Origin: Macrophomina tecta
Taxonomy: Eukaryota > Ascomycota > Dothideomycetes > Botryosphaeriales > Botryosphaeriaceae
Reading direction: 5' to 3'
NCBI GenBank assembly: GCA_024180945.1
Contig: JAKSGN010000006.1
Span: forward strand, 1,426,001 to 1,490,000
DNA length: 64,000 nt
Positions 43,771 to 54,719 of the stretch are shown piece by piece. The notes below the pieces were generated by a model. That model did not search any database and was not told the DNA's origin. It saw nothing but the letters and a program-made list of their open reading frames with translations. Position numbers and translations under genes: made by a program. Positions within the stretch are counted from its first letter, which is position 1, and each line of letters begins with the position of its first letter.

Positions 43771-45831
43771 ATGTCCTTCCTCCGTCGCCGCATTGCCGGC
43801 GATGCCTCTGGCTCCTCGTCCGAGCCCTCGCGCGAACCCACGCCCGACCCGACCCAGGACGAGCAGTACCGCGTCGTGACGGCCAGGAAGCTGCACCAGC
43901 TCTCCGTCGCAAAGGAAAAGGCCCGCGGCAGCGCCCGCGGCAGCAAGAGATGGAACCTGTTCGTCCTGGGTCTCGGCGGCGTCATTGGCATCGTCGGCGC
44001 TGGCTGGTTCGCCCAGAACAACGACATGATTGACCTGCCCGCTATTGCCGACCTCAACCTGGATTCCATTGCCGACATGCTGCCCGCTGGCCTGCTTCAG
44101 GATGCCCGGGACTTGCAAGTAAGCTTCCAAGTCGGTTGCGCTCTGCCTTTTCTTTTGTTGGTGCCCTGCGTCTTGCCCGCTCCCGCGCTGACCCTTGGTG
44201 CTTTGCCCTCCAGAGACATGAGCGCGAAGCCGTTGCCTACGATTCCTTCGCTGTCGGCCTGCATGCTCGCTCGCAAGGCATCGAAGCCACACACCCCGTC
44301 ATCATGATACCGGGCGTCATCTCCACAGGCCTGGAGAGCTGGAGCACCGTCGAGGACTCGCGCCAGTACTTCCGCAAGCGCCTTTGGGGCAGCTGGAGCA
44401 TGATGAGGGCCCTGGTCATGGACAAGGCCGGTTGGAAGAGGCACATCATGCTTGACAAGACCACTGGTCTTGACCCGCCAGGCGGCATCAAGCTCCGCGC
44501 CGCCCAGGGCTTCGATGCTACCGATTTCTTCATAACTGGCTACTGGATATGGAACAAGATACTTGAGAACCTGGCTACTATTGGCTACGATCCCACCAAC
44601 GCCTTCACCGCCGCCTATGATTGGCGCCTCTCCTACGGGAACTACGAGGTTCGCGACCAATACTTTACCCGCCTAAAGACGCACATCGAGACGGCTGTGC
44701 GCATCTCCAACAAGAAGGTTGTGTTGCTCTCTCACAGTATGGGCTCTCAAGTCCTGTACTATTTCTTCCACTGGGCCGAGGCCGAGGGCTATGGAAACGG
44801 AGGTCCAGGGTGGGTTGATGCTTTCGTCGACTCGTGGATCAATATCAGCGGCTGTATGCTCGGCACTCCCAAGGGCATGCCTGCCGTGCTTTCGGGTGAA
44901 ATGAAGGACACGGCTCAGCTCAACGCTTTCGCCGTCTACGGCCTCGAGAAGTTCTTGAGCCGTGCCGAGCGCGCTGAAATCTTCAGAGCAATGCCTGGCA
45001 TCAGTAGCATGTTGCCCATGGGCGGTGATGCTGTGTGGGGAAACCACACCTGGGCACCCGACGATACTCCAGACCAAATGCATACTTACGGCTCGTTCAT
45101 CAAGTTTAGAAACAGCAACTCCTCTGACACTGCTCGCAACCTAACCGTTTCGGAAGCCCTGCCTTACCTCTTCAACCAGAGTGAAGAATGGTATAGCACG
45201 CAAGTGCTGAGTAGCTACTCGTACGGCCTGGCTCATACCAGGGAGGAAGTTGAAGCCAACCAGAATATTCCTTCCAAATGGGTTAATCCTCTGGAAACCC
45301 GCCTGCCACTGGCTCCGAACCTCAAGATCTACTGCTTCTACGGCGTGGGAAAGCCGACAGAGCGGGCATATTTCTATCATGAGGACAATGACCCTCTTTC
45401 ATCTGTCAATGTGACTGTCGACACAACTTACACTGAAGGTGAGGCAGACCATGGCATTGTCATGGGCGAGGGCGACGGAACCGTCAACATCCTGAGTTCT
45501 GGTTATATGTGTACCAAGGGCTGGAAGATGAAGAGGTACAATCCTGCTGGAGTCAAGATCAAGACATACGAAATGCCCCATGAGCCGGATAGATTCTCCC
45601 CACGCGGTGGCCCAAACACCGGTGAGTTAGCTTGCATAGCGTCTTGTAGTGATTGGACGCGACTAACTATACAAAGGCGATCATGTTGACATCCTCGGTC
45701 GATCCTCCCTCAATGACCTTATCCTGAAAGTTGCTGGCGGCAAGGGCGACCTCATCGAGGAGAACATTGTCTCAAATATCTTGGAATATGCCGACAAAGT
45801 CCAGATCTGGGATGATGACGAAGGAAACTGA
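43771..45831 (+). CDS. LRO1: Phospholipid:diacylglycerol acyltransferase (PDAT)
   Basis: ER enzyme that moves an acyl chain from phospholipid to diacylglycerol, forming triacylglycerol. Three exons: 43771-44118, 44214-45621 and 45677-45831, 636 residues. One N-terminal transmembrane helix (about 62-82, WNLFVLGLGGVIGIVGAGWF) follows a basic cytosolic tail. LCAT-like lumenal domain: HPVIMIPGVISTGLESWS lid region, AAYDWRLSYGNYEVRDQYF, the nucleophile elbow VVLLSHSMGSQ (Ser about 291), GEGDGTVNILSSG with the acid residue, and DHVDILGRSSL with the catalytic His (about 588) in the last exon. Introns start GTAAGC and GTGAGT. The acceptor of intron 2 is CAAAG. Confidence 0.95.
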
Positions 45832-46141
45832 CGGAACGGTCTTCGAGACCATCCTGCACGGACTGATGCATAATGCGGCGTTTGAATGTTTTGGCGGCGT
45901 TAGGCTTTACTGATACCAGTAGATTTCCCATGCGCTACTTTGGTTATTCCCTGTCCTTTTTGAATAATACTTCCATGTTTTGCGAGAAGAGAAACCATAT
46001 ACTAGCACTACAGAAGATTTTGGTTATCGGAATAAGCCCTGTTCAGAATAGAGCACTATTATCACGCCGATTAATCTACCTGTACTAAAGTAAAGACGTA
46101 CTAATCCACAAGAATACGGACGTCAAAAGAACTTCTTCGTC
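45832..46141. other. Convergent spacer between LRO1 and RTG2
   Basis: About 310 AT-richer bases holding two 3' untranslated regions; nothing further recognised. Confidence 0.5.
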
Positions 46142-47986
46142 TCAGAACCCGTTTGCAGGAGTGGTTTGGATCTTCCACTCCACTTTCTGGCCAGCTTCCC
46201 CTACCAACCAGTGCTTCTTCTTACCCATTTTTTCCACCCTCTCGATTGCATCTTCCAGAAAATTTGTCAATATATCGTCCAGGATCACGACGGTCAGGGT
46301 TATCTTCCCATTCTCGGCGAGAGAAGTATGCTCTTCGATCCTGATCCTCTTGACCTGGGCCTCGAATTCGGTCAGAGGGACGCCCGCGGGATACACAGTT
46401 CCCAGCACAGCCGCCACGCGACCCAAGTAGCGCAGCCACCACCGCTGGTCGGCCTCGACAAGCTGGAAGAGACGGTCGTACTGCTGCACGTTGGCGGGAT
46501 CGAGCTCCTTCCTGCCGCCGTGGCGCTCGCACAGCGCAATGGCCAGGTGTGCGCGGTCCTTGTGGCTCAGGCCGTGAGCGCCCGCGAGCTCACCCGTGAC
46601 GGGGCATTGCAGGGCGGCGGCGGCGCGGACGTCCTTAGGGAGAGCCAAGTGTCGATACATGATGTTCGCGAGCGCGAAGGCGATTCCGTGGAGTTCGGGG
46701 CCACCGGATACCCTGAGGGCTTGCTGCAAGAGAACGCCCATCGCTATCGACGGGCTCTGATCCTGGTGGGTTGCGAGCGCGAATTTCTGGGTTGCGGCGT
46801 AGAGGGGTCTCTGGAGGCGCAGGCCTGGCTCGAGCTCCGAGAATAATCGGCCTTCGCGGACGCCCCCCTGGCAGAAGAAAACGTCGCGGAGGGGGGGCAG
46901 GACCTCGGCAACGCAGGCGACCAGGTTGGCGACGGCCGGGATTTGGGAAACACGTCTCTTGGACACGCGGTGCATCGTCAGTGGCTCCTGGTGCTCCGAA
47001 GCGGTGTCCAAGACGGCGAGGATGGAGGCGGTATTGTGGAATGTCCTTGCGGGCACGGAGAAGCCGTTGATGATGGGGATTGGGTAGGGTCGCACTTCGG
47101 GGTGCTGGTCCATCAGCGCGAAGCCCCAGCCACGGAAGCCTCCTCCAGAGAGATACAGATTGAGGTTGCCGGTTGCGCTTAGGGATTTCAGCTCTTCTGG
47201 GAGGTTGAGGCTATTGTAGGCTTCTGAGAGTCTGGCAAGCATTACCTCCTATGCGGGGGGTCAGTCACTTGTCTGAAGCCACAGCAGACCTTGCGGGATT
47301 GCTTACTCGGCTGGGAGGATTTTTCGTGAGCGCGGCCGCGCCATAAGGCAGACTGACAGCCTCTTCGGACGTGCGGACTTCGCCGTCCTGTGTGGTGCAG
47401 ATCCAAGAGAGCTGCGTGCTGCCCCCGCCGAGGTCCATACACAACCCGCGAACCTCCTCGAAGCTGCTGGCAATGCCGTGTGCACCGAGGAGACCTTCGT
47501 CCTCTTTTGAGAGCAGCGTCACCTGCCAGCCGGTTGCTGCATGAAGGTGCCGCATGTACTCCTCAGAGCTGGGCGCGGTGCGTGTTGCTTCGGTTGCCAA
47601 GACACGGATGTGGTCATCGTGAACGCCAAAATCCTCGCATACAACTTTGAAGCGTCGGAACGCTTTGACTACTGTTTGGATAGTCTCTGTGGGAATGGGA
47701 ACTCTCTGCCCATCTTTCCACTGCGCATCGTAGAGGGATATGCCGAGACGCTCGGAGAAGACAGTCGGCAAGCAGCGGGCGGTCTCCGGTGAGGTGTCGG
47801 TAATGGAGAAGCGGATGCCGTTGCTGCAGGGAATGCCAAGTTAGTGGTTTGCTGGCTTGGCACAACAGGTTCTGGGAAGATCATGCGGGGAGAGAATGGC
47901 GGAAATGTGCGCGCGCGAAGGCAATGGAGGAGGCGGCAACGACTGACTTACCTTCCCATGTCCACAATAGCCTCGTAGTGAGCCAT
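46142..47986 (-). CDS. RTG2: RTG2, Ppx/GppA-fold retrograde signalling regulator
   Basis: Cytoplasmic regulator of the mitochondria-to-nucleus retrograde response in yeast, with an ASKHA (Ppx/GppA) ATP-binding fold. Three exons: 47952-47986, 47307-47823 and 46142-47248, 552 residues. Phosphate and nucleotide loops: [20 protein letters not shown] (split by intron 1), [32 protein letters not shown] and [12 protein letters not shown]-terminal HD-like helical part includes [20 protein letters not shown] and [20 protein letters not shown]. The 35-base first exon ends in a GTAAGT donor and continues at a CTGCAG acceptor. Intron 2 (47249-47306) starts GTAAGC, ends ATAG. It may serve in polyphosphate or (p)ppGpp-like sensing, but this is only a family-level idea. 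Confidence 0.93.
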
Positions 47987-48588
47987 GTTCGCCACTGAAA
48001 AAAATGCAAGCGAAGACGTTTTCGGAACCGTTCTGGCTATTCTAGGGCCTTGCAAGGGAAAATATTGAAGAAATGCGCGGATGAGGTGGGATGAGAGCGC
48101 TTGCGCCCGGCGGCATTTGCAGATCAGGGTCTATGCCCGCACCCACCCTAGTCTCCATTAGGAAATCTGCTGTCTGCCATGCCTGCGGCTCCAGGGCACC
48201 CTCTCGTCAAACAGAGAGCTTTCGGGGCCACGAAAGCCAAAGGCCAATTCAAAAGTGTGTGGCTTCAATGGCAGGGTCTTCATTATGCGGACACTACTGT
48301 CCAGCTACAGCCTATGAACATGAAGGCCCTCGAAGGCATCTGGAGTTTGGCAACTGTGGTTGCTTTATTTCTTGACATTTCCTTTCCCAATCATAATCCG
48401 CATAAGACAATATCAATTAAGGAAGCGCGGCTCTTGCCAAAGTGGCAAGGCAAAGGCGTTTTTTCATGTAAATAAGATGCCGACCGGATAGCGGAGCTGA
48501 AGGTTTCAACTGGACACGGGCAAATCCCTAGGCCCTAACCACCGCGTTGACATGGAGAAGAGTAAGGGGAACCAAGTGCACCGGCACT
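47987..48588. other. Spacer between RTG2 and the GPI-anchored protein gene
   Basis: About 600 bases with the RTG2 promoter. A 98-codon plus-strand frame at 48179-48475 has no domain and I do not accept it as a gene. Confidence 0.45.
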
Positions 48589-49152
48589 TCACAAGATGTA
48601 GGCAGCGAAGCCGAGGAAGGCAGCCAAGCCGGCGCCAGAAGCGGCAAGGTTGTTGGCAGCGCCGGTGAACGAAGAGCTGGTGGTCGCGGCGGTGCCGGCA
48701 GGGCCAGAAACAGAGGCAGAACCACCTGCAGGGCCCGAAGCCGAGAGCGTGGGCTTCGTGATGCTGGCAGTGCCGTTGGTGCTGTTGCTGCCGGTGGGGT
48801 AGATGGGAGCGGTGATGATTGAAGAGCTCGAGGTGATGGCCGGGATCTGAGGAGATGAGGGAGTGGTGGGAGTAGAAATGACAGGCTTGGTGATGGTGCA
48901 GCCACCGGGGCAGTGGGTGATGGTCAGGGTGGTCGGCTCCGTCACGGTGTAGGTCTTGCCAGCCTGAGTGAACTGGGTAGCCACCGGGCAGAAGGTGGTG
49001 TACTCGGTGACAACTAGGGCGGATTAGCAACTGTGCGAATTCGAGCACGAGGGATACTGACCCTCAGTGACATAGACGTCGCCGGTTGAGTTGGAGGCGG
49101 CCTGGACGCCGACGGCGACGGCAGCAGCAGCAGTGATAGCGGAGAAGCGCAT
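48589..49152 (-). CDS. Probable GPI-anchored Ser/Thr-rich cell-wall protein
   Basis: Two exons, 49062-49152 and 48589-49013, 171 residues. Begins with a signal peptide ([18 protein letters not shown], cleavage near residue 18). Mature region: [20 protein letters not shown] and [20 protein letters not shown], a cysteine-containing Thr/Val-rich motif common in fungal wall proteins, including clock-controlled ccg-6-like proteins. A Ser/Thr/Pro/Gly-rich spacer follows, then a small-residue site (FTGAANN) and a hydrophobic end [15 protein letters not shown], as expected for GPI attachment. N-glycosylation sequons NST occur near the N-terminus and middle. The intron begins GTCAGT and ends CCCTAG. 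Function is structural by inference. Confidence 0.82.
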
Positions 49153-51313
49153 CGTGGCGGAGGTGAGGCGGTTGGATTAAAGTGTTCTGAGAATAATATG
49201 GCGGGATCGCTTCGGATTTTAACGAATGGATTCGGCGATGACCGGTTTGGTAGCAATGTAGCGAGCGAAAGTGGGTGAAGGGGAGAGGCAGTGTACGCAG
49301 ACGTCAAGCATCTTTATAGACAGGATGCCAGAGACGACAGTCACGATCTGGGCTGGCCGTTGAGCACAAGCCCAGCGCTGGGGCGTTAGCCGGCGGTGCT
49401 TGGATGCATGGCTTGCAAGCGGTGTCGCCAATTTGGGTAAAGGGGCGTTGGAGCAGACAGGGCGAAGGAGGGCGGCCTGGACAGGATTGCTCAGAGAGGT
49501 GGCCGGGGCTGCGAGAAGCGAGATTGCGCAGCCAGGGCCAGGACGGACGAGGCTGGAGTGCCGGGTGGAAGCTGGGGCTGCCGCGCAGACCAGCCGGGAT
49601 GCTTCTGCTCTTCCCCTGGCGCTTGACCGCACTCGGGTGCTGCTCCCCCTCATCCAACACCCCGGCCTGCCGATTCTAGCGCCGTGCTCCACGATGAAAA
49701 ACAGCATCGCCGCCTTCAACGACAGCTGTTCCGTGCCTCAATATCGGGGCTTCCTTGCGTGGCGCCGTTTGCGCATGTCGTCAGCAGCAGCGCGTGCAGC
49801 CCGTAGAAGAATGACCAAGCAACGAGGCTCTGTCTCCAGAGGAGCTTGATGCTATGCACGACTCGATCGACGCGGCAGATACGCGTGCGCGGCTTCGATG
49901 AGGGCGTCTAGAATCGGCTCGTGCTGATCTCACGCGTCAATAAAGCACAGACGCTCGCTCGGCGCTGGAGCAATCCCCGCAGCCACCACCATCGACTCCG
50001 GCGTGTCTGCTGGGAACAAAAATAGTTGCTGTTGACCCTGGGCAGGTGCGGGTTCCTGCAGGCTTGCACGCAGCATCCGACGTCTATTGGATGCCCCGAG
50101 GCTATTGAAGAAGGCCGGCGCATCGGGGCGCGTCGCCGAGCGCTCATTCAGCCTGAGAAGACGCCGGTCTAGGTCGCTCAATCAGCTGCTGGCGGACGAG
50201 CTTGGGACAACCATTACCATTCCATTGGCGCGAACACAGCATCGACAGGGCGCCGGTGATGTCTTCTGTCTCTTGCAACGCATTTTTGCATAAACACGTG
50301 TCTCCAGACTCTACACGAGCTTCTTAGCGGGTCAGCCCAACAGACGCGGGTGGACAGAGTAGGTGTTCATGGGGGGAAGGTTCGCGCGATGATGCCCGGG
50401 GGAAGCGAGTGGCACAGCTGTCAGAATTGACGGCAGATATGCGAGATTGGCTTCCTTTGTGTGTTGAAAAGCAGCAGAGAATGGCCGCGTCAGCCGTGGA
50501 CGGGAGCTGGTTCGTGGAAACGGTAGCGAGAGAGAAATAGAGAAAGCAGTGCCGAGGGCGCGGGCGCAAATGAAAAAAGTCGTCGGAGCGCCGAATGGCG
50601 TGGACCTCTCTATCACCTCTCCGCACCACCCTACCTTCTACGCCACACGCCTCCTACGCCACTCGGCCGCCTCCCGCCAGCATCGCCAGCTCGTGCGGTG
50701 CCACGCCAGAGGCGTCGTTCTTTCCGGAGAATCCCACCGCCCGCAAATATCGGCGCGGTTGTGTGCTTGGGACTTCACCGAGTTTTACCGCCATACCCAA
50801 GACTCACCCAAGACAATCGCCAAACGAACTTGCGGTCCCTGAGCTCTCCTTTACGATAAACGAGATTTGCGGCCGGAGAGGTCTCGAACCCGAACGCGGC
50901 CCAAAGGTCCACAAGGCGATTCTCACGGTCCACAGGATCGACACAGGAGAAAGTCGACAGGAGACCTGCTTTCCTGACGATAGTGCCCCCTGGACCCGGC
51001 CTAGCGATTGTGACATCTCGTGATTGTTTCATTTTTGATTCTCCTGGCACAGCGAGCATCTTGTGTGCTCTGCCATGCCCTACTCCCTTGCTCACGTCTC
51101 ACCTTGGTCGGCCTTCCTTCACTTGATCTCCTAGGAAATTCAGGGGCTTTGAATACCGGACCATCCCCAATTAATTACAATTTCGAGGCAAGTATCCGCA
51201 GGCTGAGTTTAGAAATACACTCGAAACCGCCTGGACATAAGCTCCAGTATCCCTTGCGACATCCTACCCAAACGCGTCTGCAGCAACCACGGATCAAAGG
51301 CTCGGAGTCAAAC
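49153..51313. other. 2.2-kb stretch without a supported gene
   Basis: It includes the promoter of the wall-protein gene on its left edge and the leader of the SET gene on its right. Overlapping frames near 49300-49850 and 50550-51020 lack domains. A box-B-like GGTTCGAGACC on the minus strand near 50880 does not fold as a tRNA. ACGCGT occurs at 49932-49937. Confidence 0.45.
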
Positions 51314-51919
51314 ATGGGTCCCGCAAGGCCAGCCTTGCCCAAAGGCTGGCCGCAGGGAGTTACCTACATTATTGCTCCAGTATACACCAAGGCTTGTACA
51401 GCAGACCTGATTGAAAAACTTCATGCAGCACCTGGCCTCACAGCAGCCGTCAAGCCCCCGCCAGCACCATCACCCTCGGTCCGCATCACTAAAATAAGCA
51501 ATCCTAAGCACCCGGCCCACGGCCAGCACGGGCTCTTCGCCTCGCAGCACCTTGCTCCGGACACGCTCATCATCCTTTACCTGGGCCTTTTCCATGCCCG
51601 GGCCGACGCCGATCCCGCATCAGACTATGATTTGTCCCTGGACCGTGAGCTGGGCATCGGCGTTGACGCAACGTGCATGGGTAACGAGGCTCGCTTCATC
51701 AACGACTATCGCGGAGTGGGCCCGCCCGGTCCCAACGCCGAGTTCCGTGAAGTGTGGGTGGACGTGGGAAAAGGTCGACTGGAGCGGCGCATGGGCGTCT
51801 TTGTGCTTAGTGCAGGGAAGAGCAGGAAGAGAGCCAAAGGCATCGCCAAAGGCGAGGAGATCCTCGTGAGCTACGGCAAGGGCTTTTGGAGTGAGCGTAG
51901 CAAAGAGCAGGAAGAGTGA
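51314..51919 (+). CDS. SET-domain protein, probable lysine methyltransferase
   Basis: Single-exon gene of 201 residues from ATG 51314. It contains a compact SET domain: HPAHGQHGLFASQHLAPDTL at the start, GVDATCMGNEARFINDYRGV (the NH/xxNH-like substrate and AdoMet pocket), PNAEFREVWVDVG, and KGIAKGEEILVSYGKGFWSE with the terminal catalytic-type Tyr. No pre-SET or post-SET cysteine clusters are seen, so it may belong to the small cytosolic SET group rather than histone methyltransferases. The open frame extends upstream without family similarity. The substrate is unknown. Confidence 0.85.
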   Translation: MGPARPALPKGWPQGVTYIIAPVYTKACTADLIEKLHAAPGLTAAVKPPPAPSPSVRITKISNPKHPAHGQHGLFASQHLAPDTLIILYLGLFHARADADPASDYDLSLDRELGIGVDATCMGNEARFINDYRGVGPPGPNAEFREVWVDVGKGRLERRMGVFVLSAGKSRKRAKGIAKGEEILVSYGKGFWSERSKEQEE

Positions 51920-53525
51920 TGGTCAACAACAGCCACAGATTTTCGAGTCCTCATGTGCCGACCGCCTCTTCCGGATTAACTGGCAGCATGACCAGTATCA
52001 CACCGAGTTCCTGGAGGAGAGTCACAAGGTGATGATTTTCCAAGACGCATCAACCGGCGGAACGCGGATCCAAGCCAACAGGCAAGCAGCTTCCGCGAAC
52101 AACCGATTTGTGGCAATTATTCCAGGCAGTCATACCACCAGATCTGAGATCTCATGTATACAACCCACCATGAGGTCATGGGAATCGAGTTCGGCGTGGC
52201 AATTCGCAGAAGGTGATGAAAATTTGCGATCCTGTTCTGCGCCCACTTCTCTTTGCCATGTCCCAAAAGTCGCGCTGAAGCTCACGTCATCCAGGCGTCA
52301 GCCGTGGCTCCCCGTCGGCGTGCCGTTGGTGGCGTACTGACGCGAGGATACCAGAATGGACGTCAAGCGACAAAATAGCAAGGCTAGACCGAGGACATCG
52401 GCGATGCGTCTGGTTTGGGTCGGAAATTTACATAAGGAGGCGATAATCAGGAGATATCAGATCGCTCGATGAGCCTGGTGTTGAGGTTCTGCTGGCGACG
52501 CCACATGAGATCATGTCGACGATCATGAATTCGTAGGGAAGCCGACGCAGCACGATTGACTGCCACGCCTTCCAGACTCAGCAATACCTGCACGGGCGTG
52601 TCGCAACGGCGCAGGGCATGATGCGATTCGGCTACATGGACCGCACTTCTCCAGAATTTGCCCTCGAAGGCGATCAGAGGCGGCTCCACGCGCTGCAGGA
52701 TGAACAGGGTCCCAGCAATCGTCGTCACTCTCCTCGGCAGGCTCGCACCACACTTGCGCAGCGCTTTCTCGTGCACGCCGACGTCATGGCCGCGGCTGTC
52801 AGCCCGAGGCTGCGAGCACGACTGCAGATTGGAAGGGTGTCAGCCAGACTCCTCAAATAGCAGCAGGGCAGCGCAGAGGGAGTGAGCTGGAGCGCAAGGG
52901 TGAATGGGTGGAGCGTGGACGAGAATGGACGGGGGATGGTGGCGCGTGTCTCTTGTGTGCAGGTTTCGGGTGGAAAGACGGCAGCACGCAATGCGCAACA
53001 TGGGCACCAGCCATGGACTTGTTCTCGAAGGGCGATTGACAGGCACGGGGCAAGTTTCGACGGCGACCGAGCAGCTGGTACCCGCAACGCGCGCTGGAAG
53101 CAGCAGGATCAGCCAACAAGCGCGCCGCTTTCGGGCCTTGTGAGGGGCGCCTTCCTCCTGCAACCGCCCGATTCGGCATGTCCAACAAGAGTAGGCCGGC
53201 CGTTTGTTGGCCCTCGAACACCTACCGCTCTGTGCTGGTCAGGCGGGCAAACGGGCGTTGATGGCGGGCACGCAGCGAGGCGGGCTTGCTGGCAGAGCCC
53301 CGGCGGGCTAAACGCTCGGGAGAGGGCAGGCATGTTGTTTCTTTCGAGAGCGGGACCAGAAGGCCGACGATCAGCATTTTGAGCGGGTCGTGGGGCCCAG
53401 GGCGCGCTTGGCCTTGGCTGTGGAGTCTGGTGTCGCTGAAAGCGCGGACGGGAGTGAGGTCATCCGTTGCTGGCACTGGAATGGAGGGCGCGGGCGACGA
53501 TTGTTGGTCTGGCAGGGCGCAACCT

Positions 53526-53549
53526 TTTTCTTTTTTTTTTTTTTTTTTT
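53526..53549 (+). repeat. Poly(T) tract with one C interruption
   Basis: A T5-C-T18-type run in intergenic sequence. Simple mononucleotide repeat. Confidence 0.75.
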
Positions 53550-53579
53550 CGTGGCGCGAGCGAGGGAGCGGCGTGGTGG

Positions 53580-53625
53580 GCGTCGGCGTGGGTTTGGGCG
53601 TGGGTTTGGGCGTGGGCATGGGCGG
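53580..53625 (+). repeat. GGGCGTGGGTTT minisatellite, about three units
   Basis: Tandem units of GGGCGTGGGTTT with decay in the last unit (GGGCGTGGGCAT). Several GGG runs make a G-quadruplex on the plus strand possible. Confidence 0.7.
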
Positions 53626-54072
53626 TGGCCGCAGCAGAGGGCGGCGGACCGAGCCTCCATGTCTGATTTGGCGGGAGCCCGAGCGCAGTTACTTCATCCC
53701 TACGTGCCGCACGTCATAGCATTAATGTATCTCTGGCGGCCGCAATCACGGGGCCCCAGAAAAGAAAAAAACAGCACTGCCAGACGCGCAATGCTCAGCT
53801 CAAATACAGCGCCTCTCCCGCACGCGAAAAGAACCTCACCACTTGGCACCAACGCTACTGTACCGTCCCCTCCGCCAGCGAGCTAGCGCTCCAGCGAGAC
53901 AGACAGCCCGCAGCCCGCCTGCAGCCCACCCCTGTCCGCTCTCGCCTATCACCCTAGATATACATAGCTCCCCCCCGGCCTCGTATTCAATCGCACCACT
54001 GTGCCACTCTGCCACACCCTACATATATATCAGCTCTCCGTAGCCACTGCCCTTCTCTCCACCAATTCACAC

Positions 54073-54719
54073 ATGACTGCGCTATTCACCAACCTGGATC
54101 CTTTTCTCGCAATGGCCCCGCAGTCCCGACGTGGCTCTAGCAGCGTAAGCCCCCCAGCCCAGCCCATCCGTCCCGAGCCTGCCTGGCTAACCCGGCCCAG
54201 AACGACCCCTACCACCGCTACCTGCTGCTCTCCACCCAGCAGGAGACGCTCCGCCATCGCCTCACCCTCCAGATTCCACCCTCAACCTCGACCCTCACCA
54301 ACGAGCCCTCATACTCGCCGCGCTCGTCCTTCTCTTCAGACTACTCGACCCAGTACAGCCCGGCCCACTCGCCCACCCAGACTCCGGCCACTCCTCACCA
54401 CACCGCCGCTCCGTCTAGTGCTGCCAGCTCATCGCCCATCCCCGACATGCCTGGTGTTGTGCACTCGACCCATAGTTCCCACCACGCCATCCGCACCGGT
54501 CAGCCCGCGCCCGAGGACAGCCAGCTCTACGACATCAACAAGCAGGTCAAGGCCGTGCTGACAGAGCTCCTCAACACCGACGGCGTGAAGCACGACGAGC
54601 GCTTCCGCACGTGGGTCCAAGCCCGTCTTATGGAGACCGAAATGGAGATGAGACGCCAGCGTCGGCGACGAAGCAGTGTCGACAAAGAGGTGCTCGAAAG
54701 TATTGCCGAGCACTTTTAA
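54073..54719 (+). CDS. Conserved small protein of unknown function
   Basis: Two exons, 54073-54144 and 54201-54719, 196 residues. I do not recognise a named domain. N-terminal MTALFTNLDPFLAMAPQSRR then NDPYHRYLLLSTQQETLRHR; a Ser/Thr/Pro-rich middle; and a conserved-looking C-terminal block, YDINKQVKAVLTELLNTDGV, KHDERFRTWVQARLMETEME, followed by a poly-Arg stretch (MRRQRRRRSSVDKE) and helix SIAEHF. The basic cluster may be a nuclear signal or RNA/DNA contact. A second ATG at 54112 is possible. The intron begins GTAAGC, has a GGCTAAC branch and ends CCCAG; it lies between codons. Confidence 0.75.

Larger units (their letters stand above)
51920..54072. other. 2.2-kb stretch with simple repeats and promoter of the next gene
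   Basis: No supported gene. Contains a T-rich run at about 53526-53549, a 12-bp GT-rich minisatellite near 53580-53625, and, close to 54073, C-rich and TATATA-containing sequence (about 54023-54029) likely to be core promoter of the following gene. Confidence 0.45.

Noticed and set aside
50860..50920. tRNA-like box B (GGTTCGAGACC on the minus strand)
   Set aside because: The flanking bases do not pair into a T-arm, and no box A or acceptor stem is found at the right distance.
52882..53666. Open frames running through T-rich and GT-rich repeats
   Set aside because: They exist because of simple repeats; no family resemblance.
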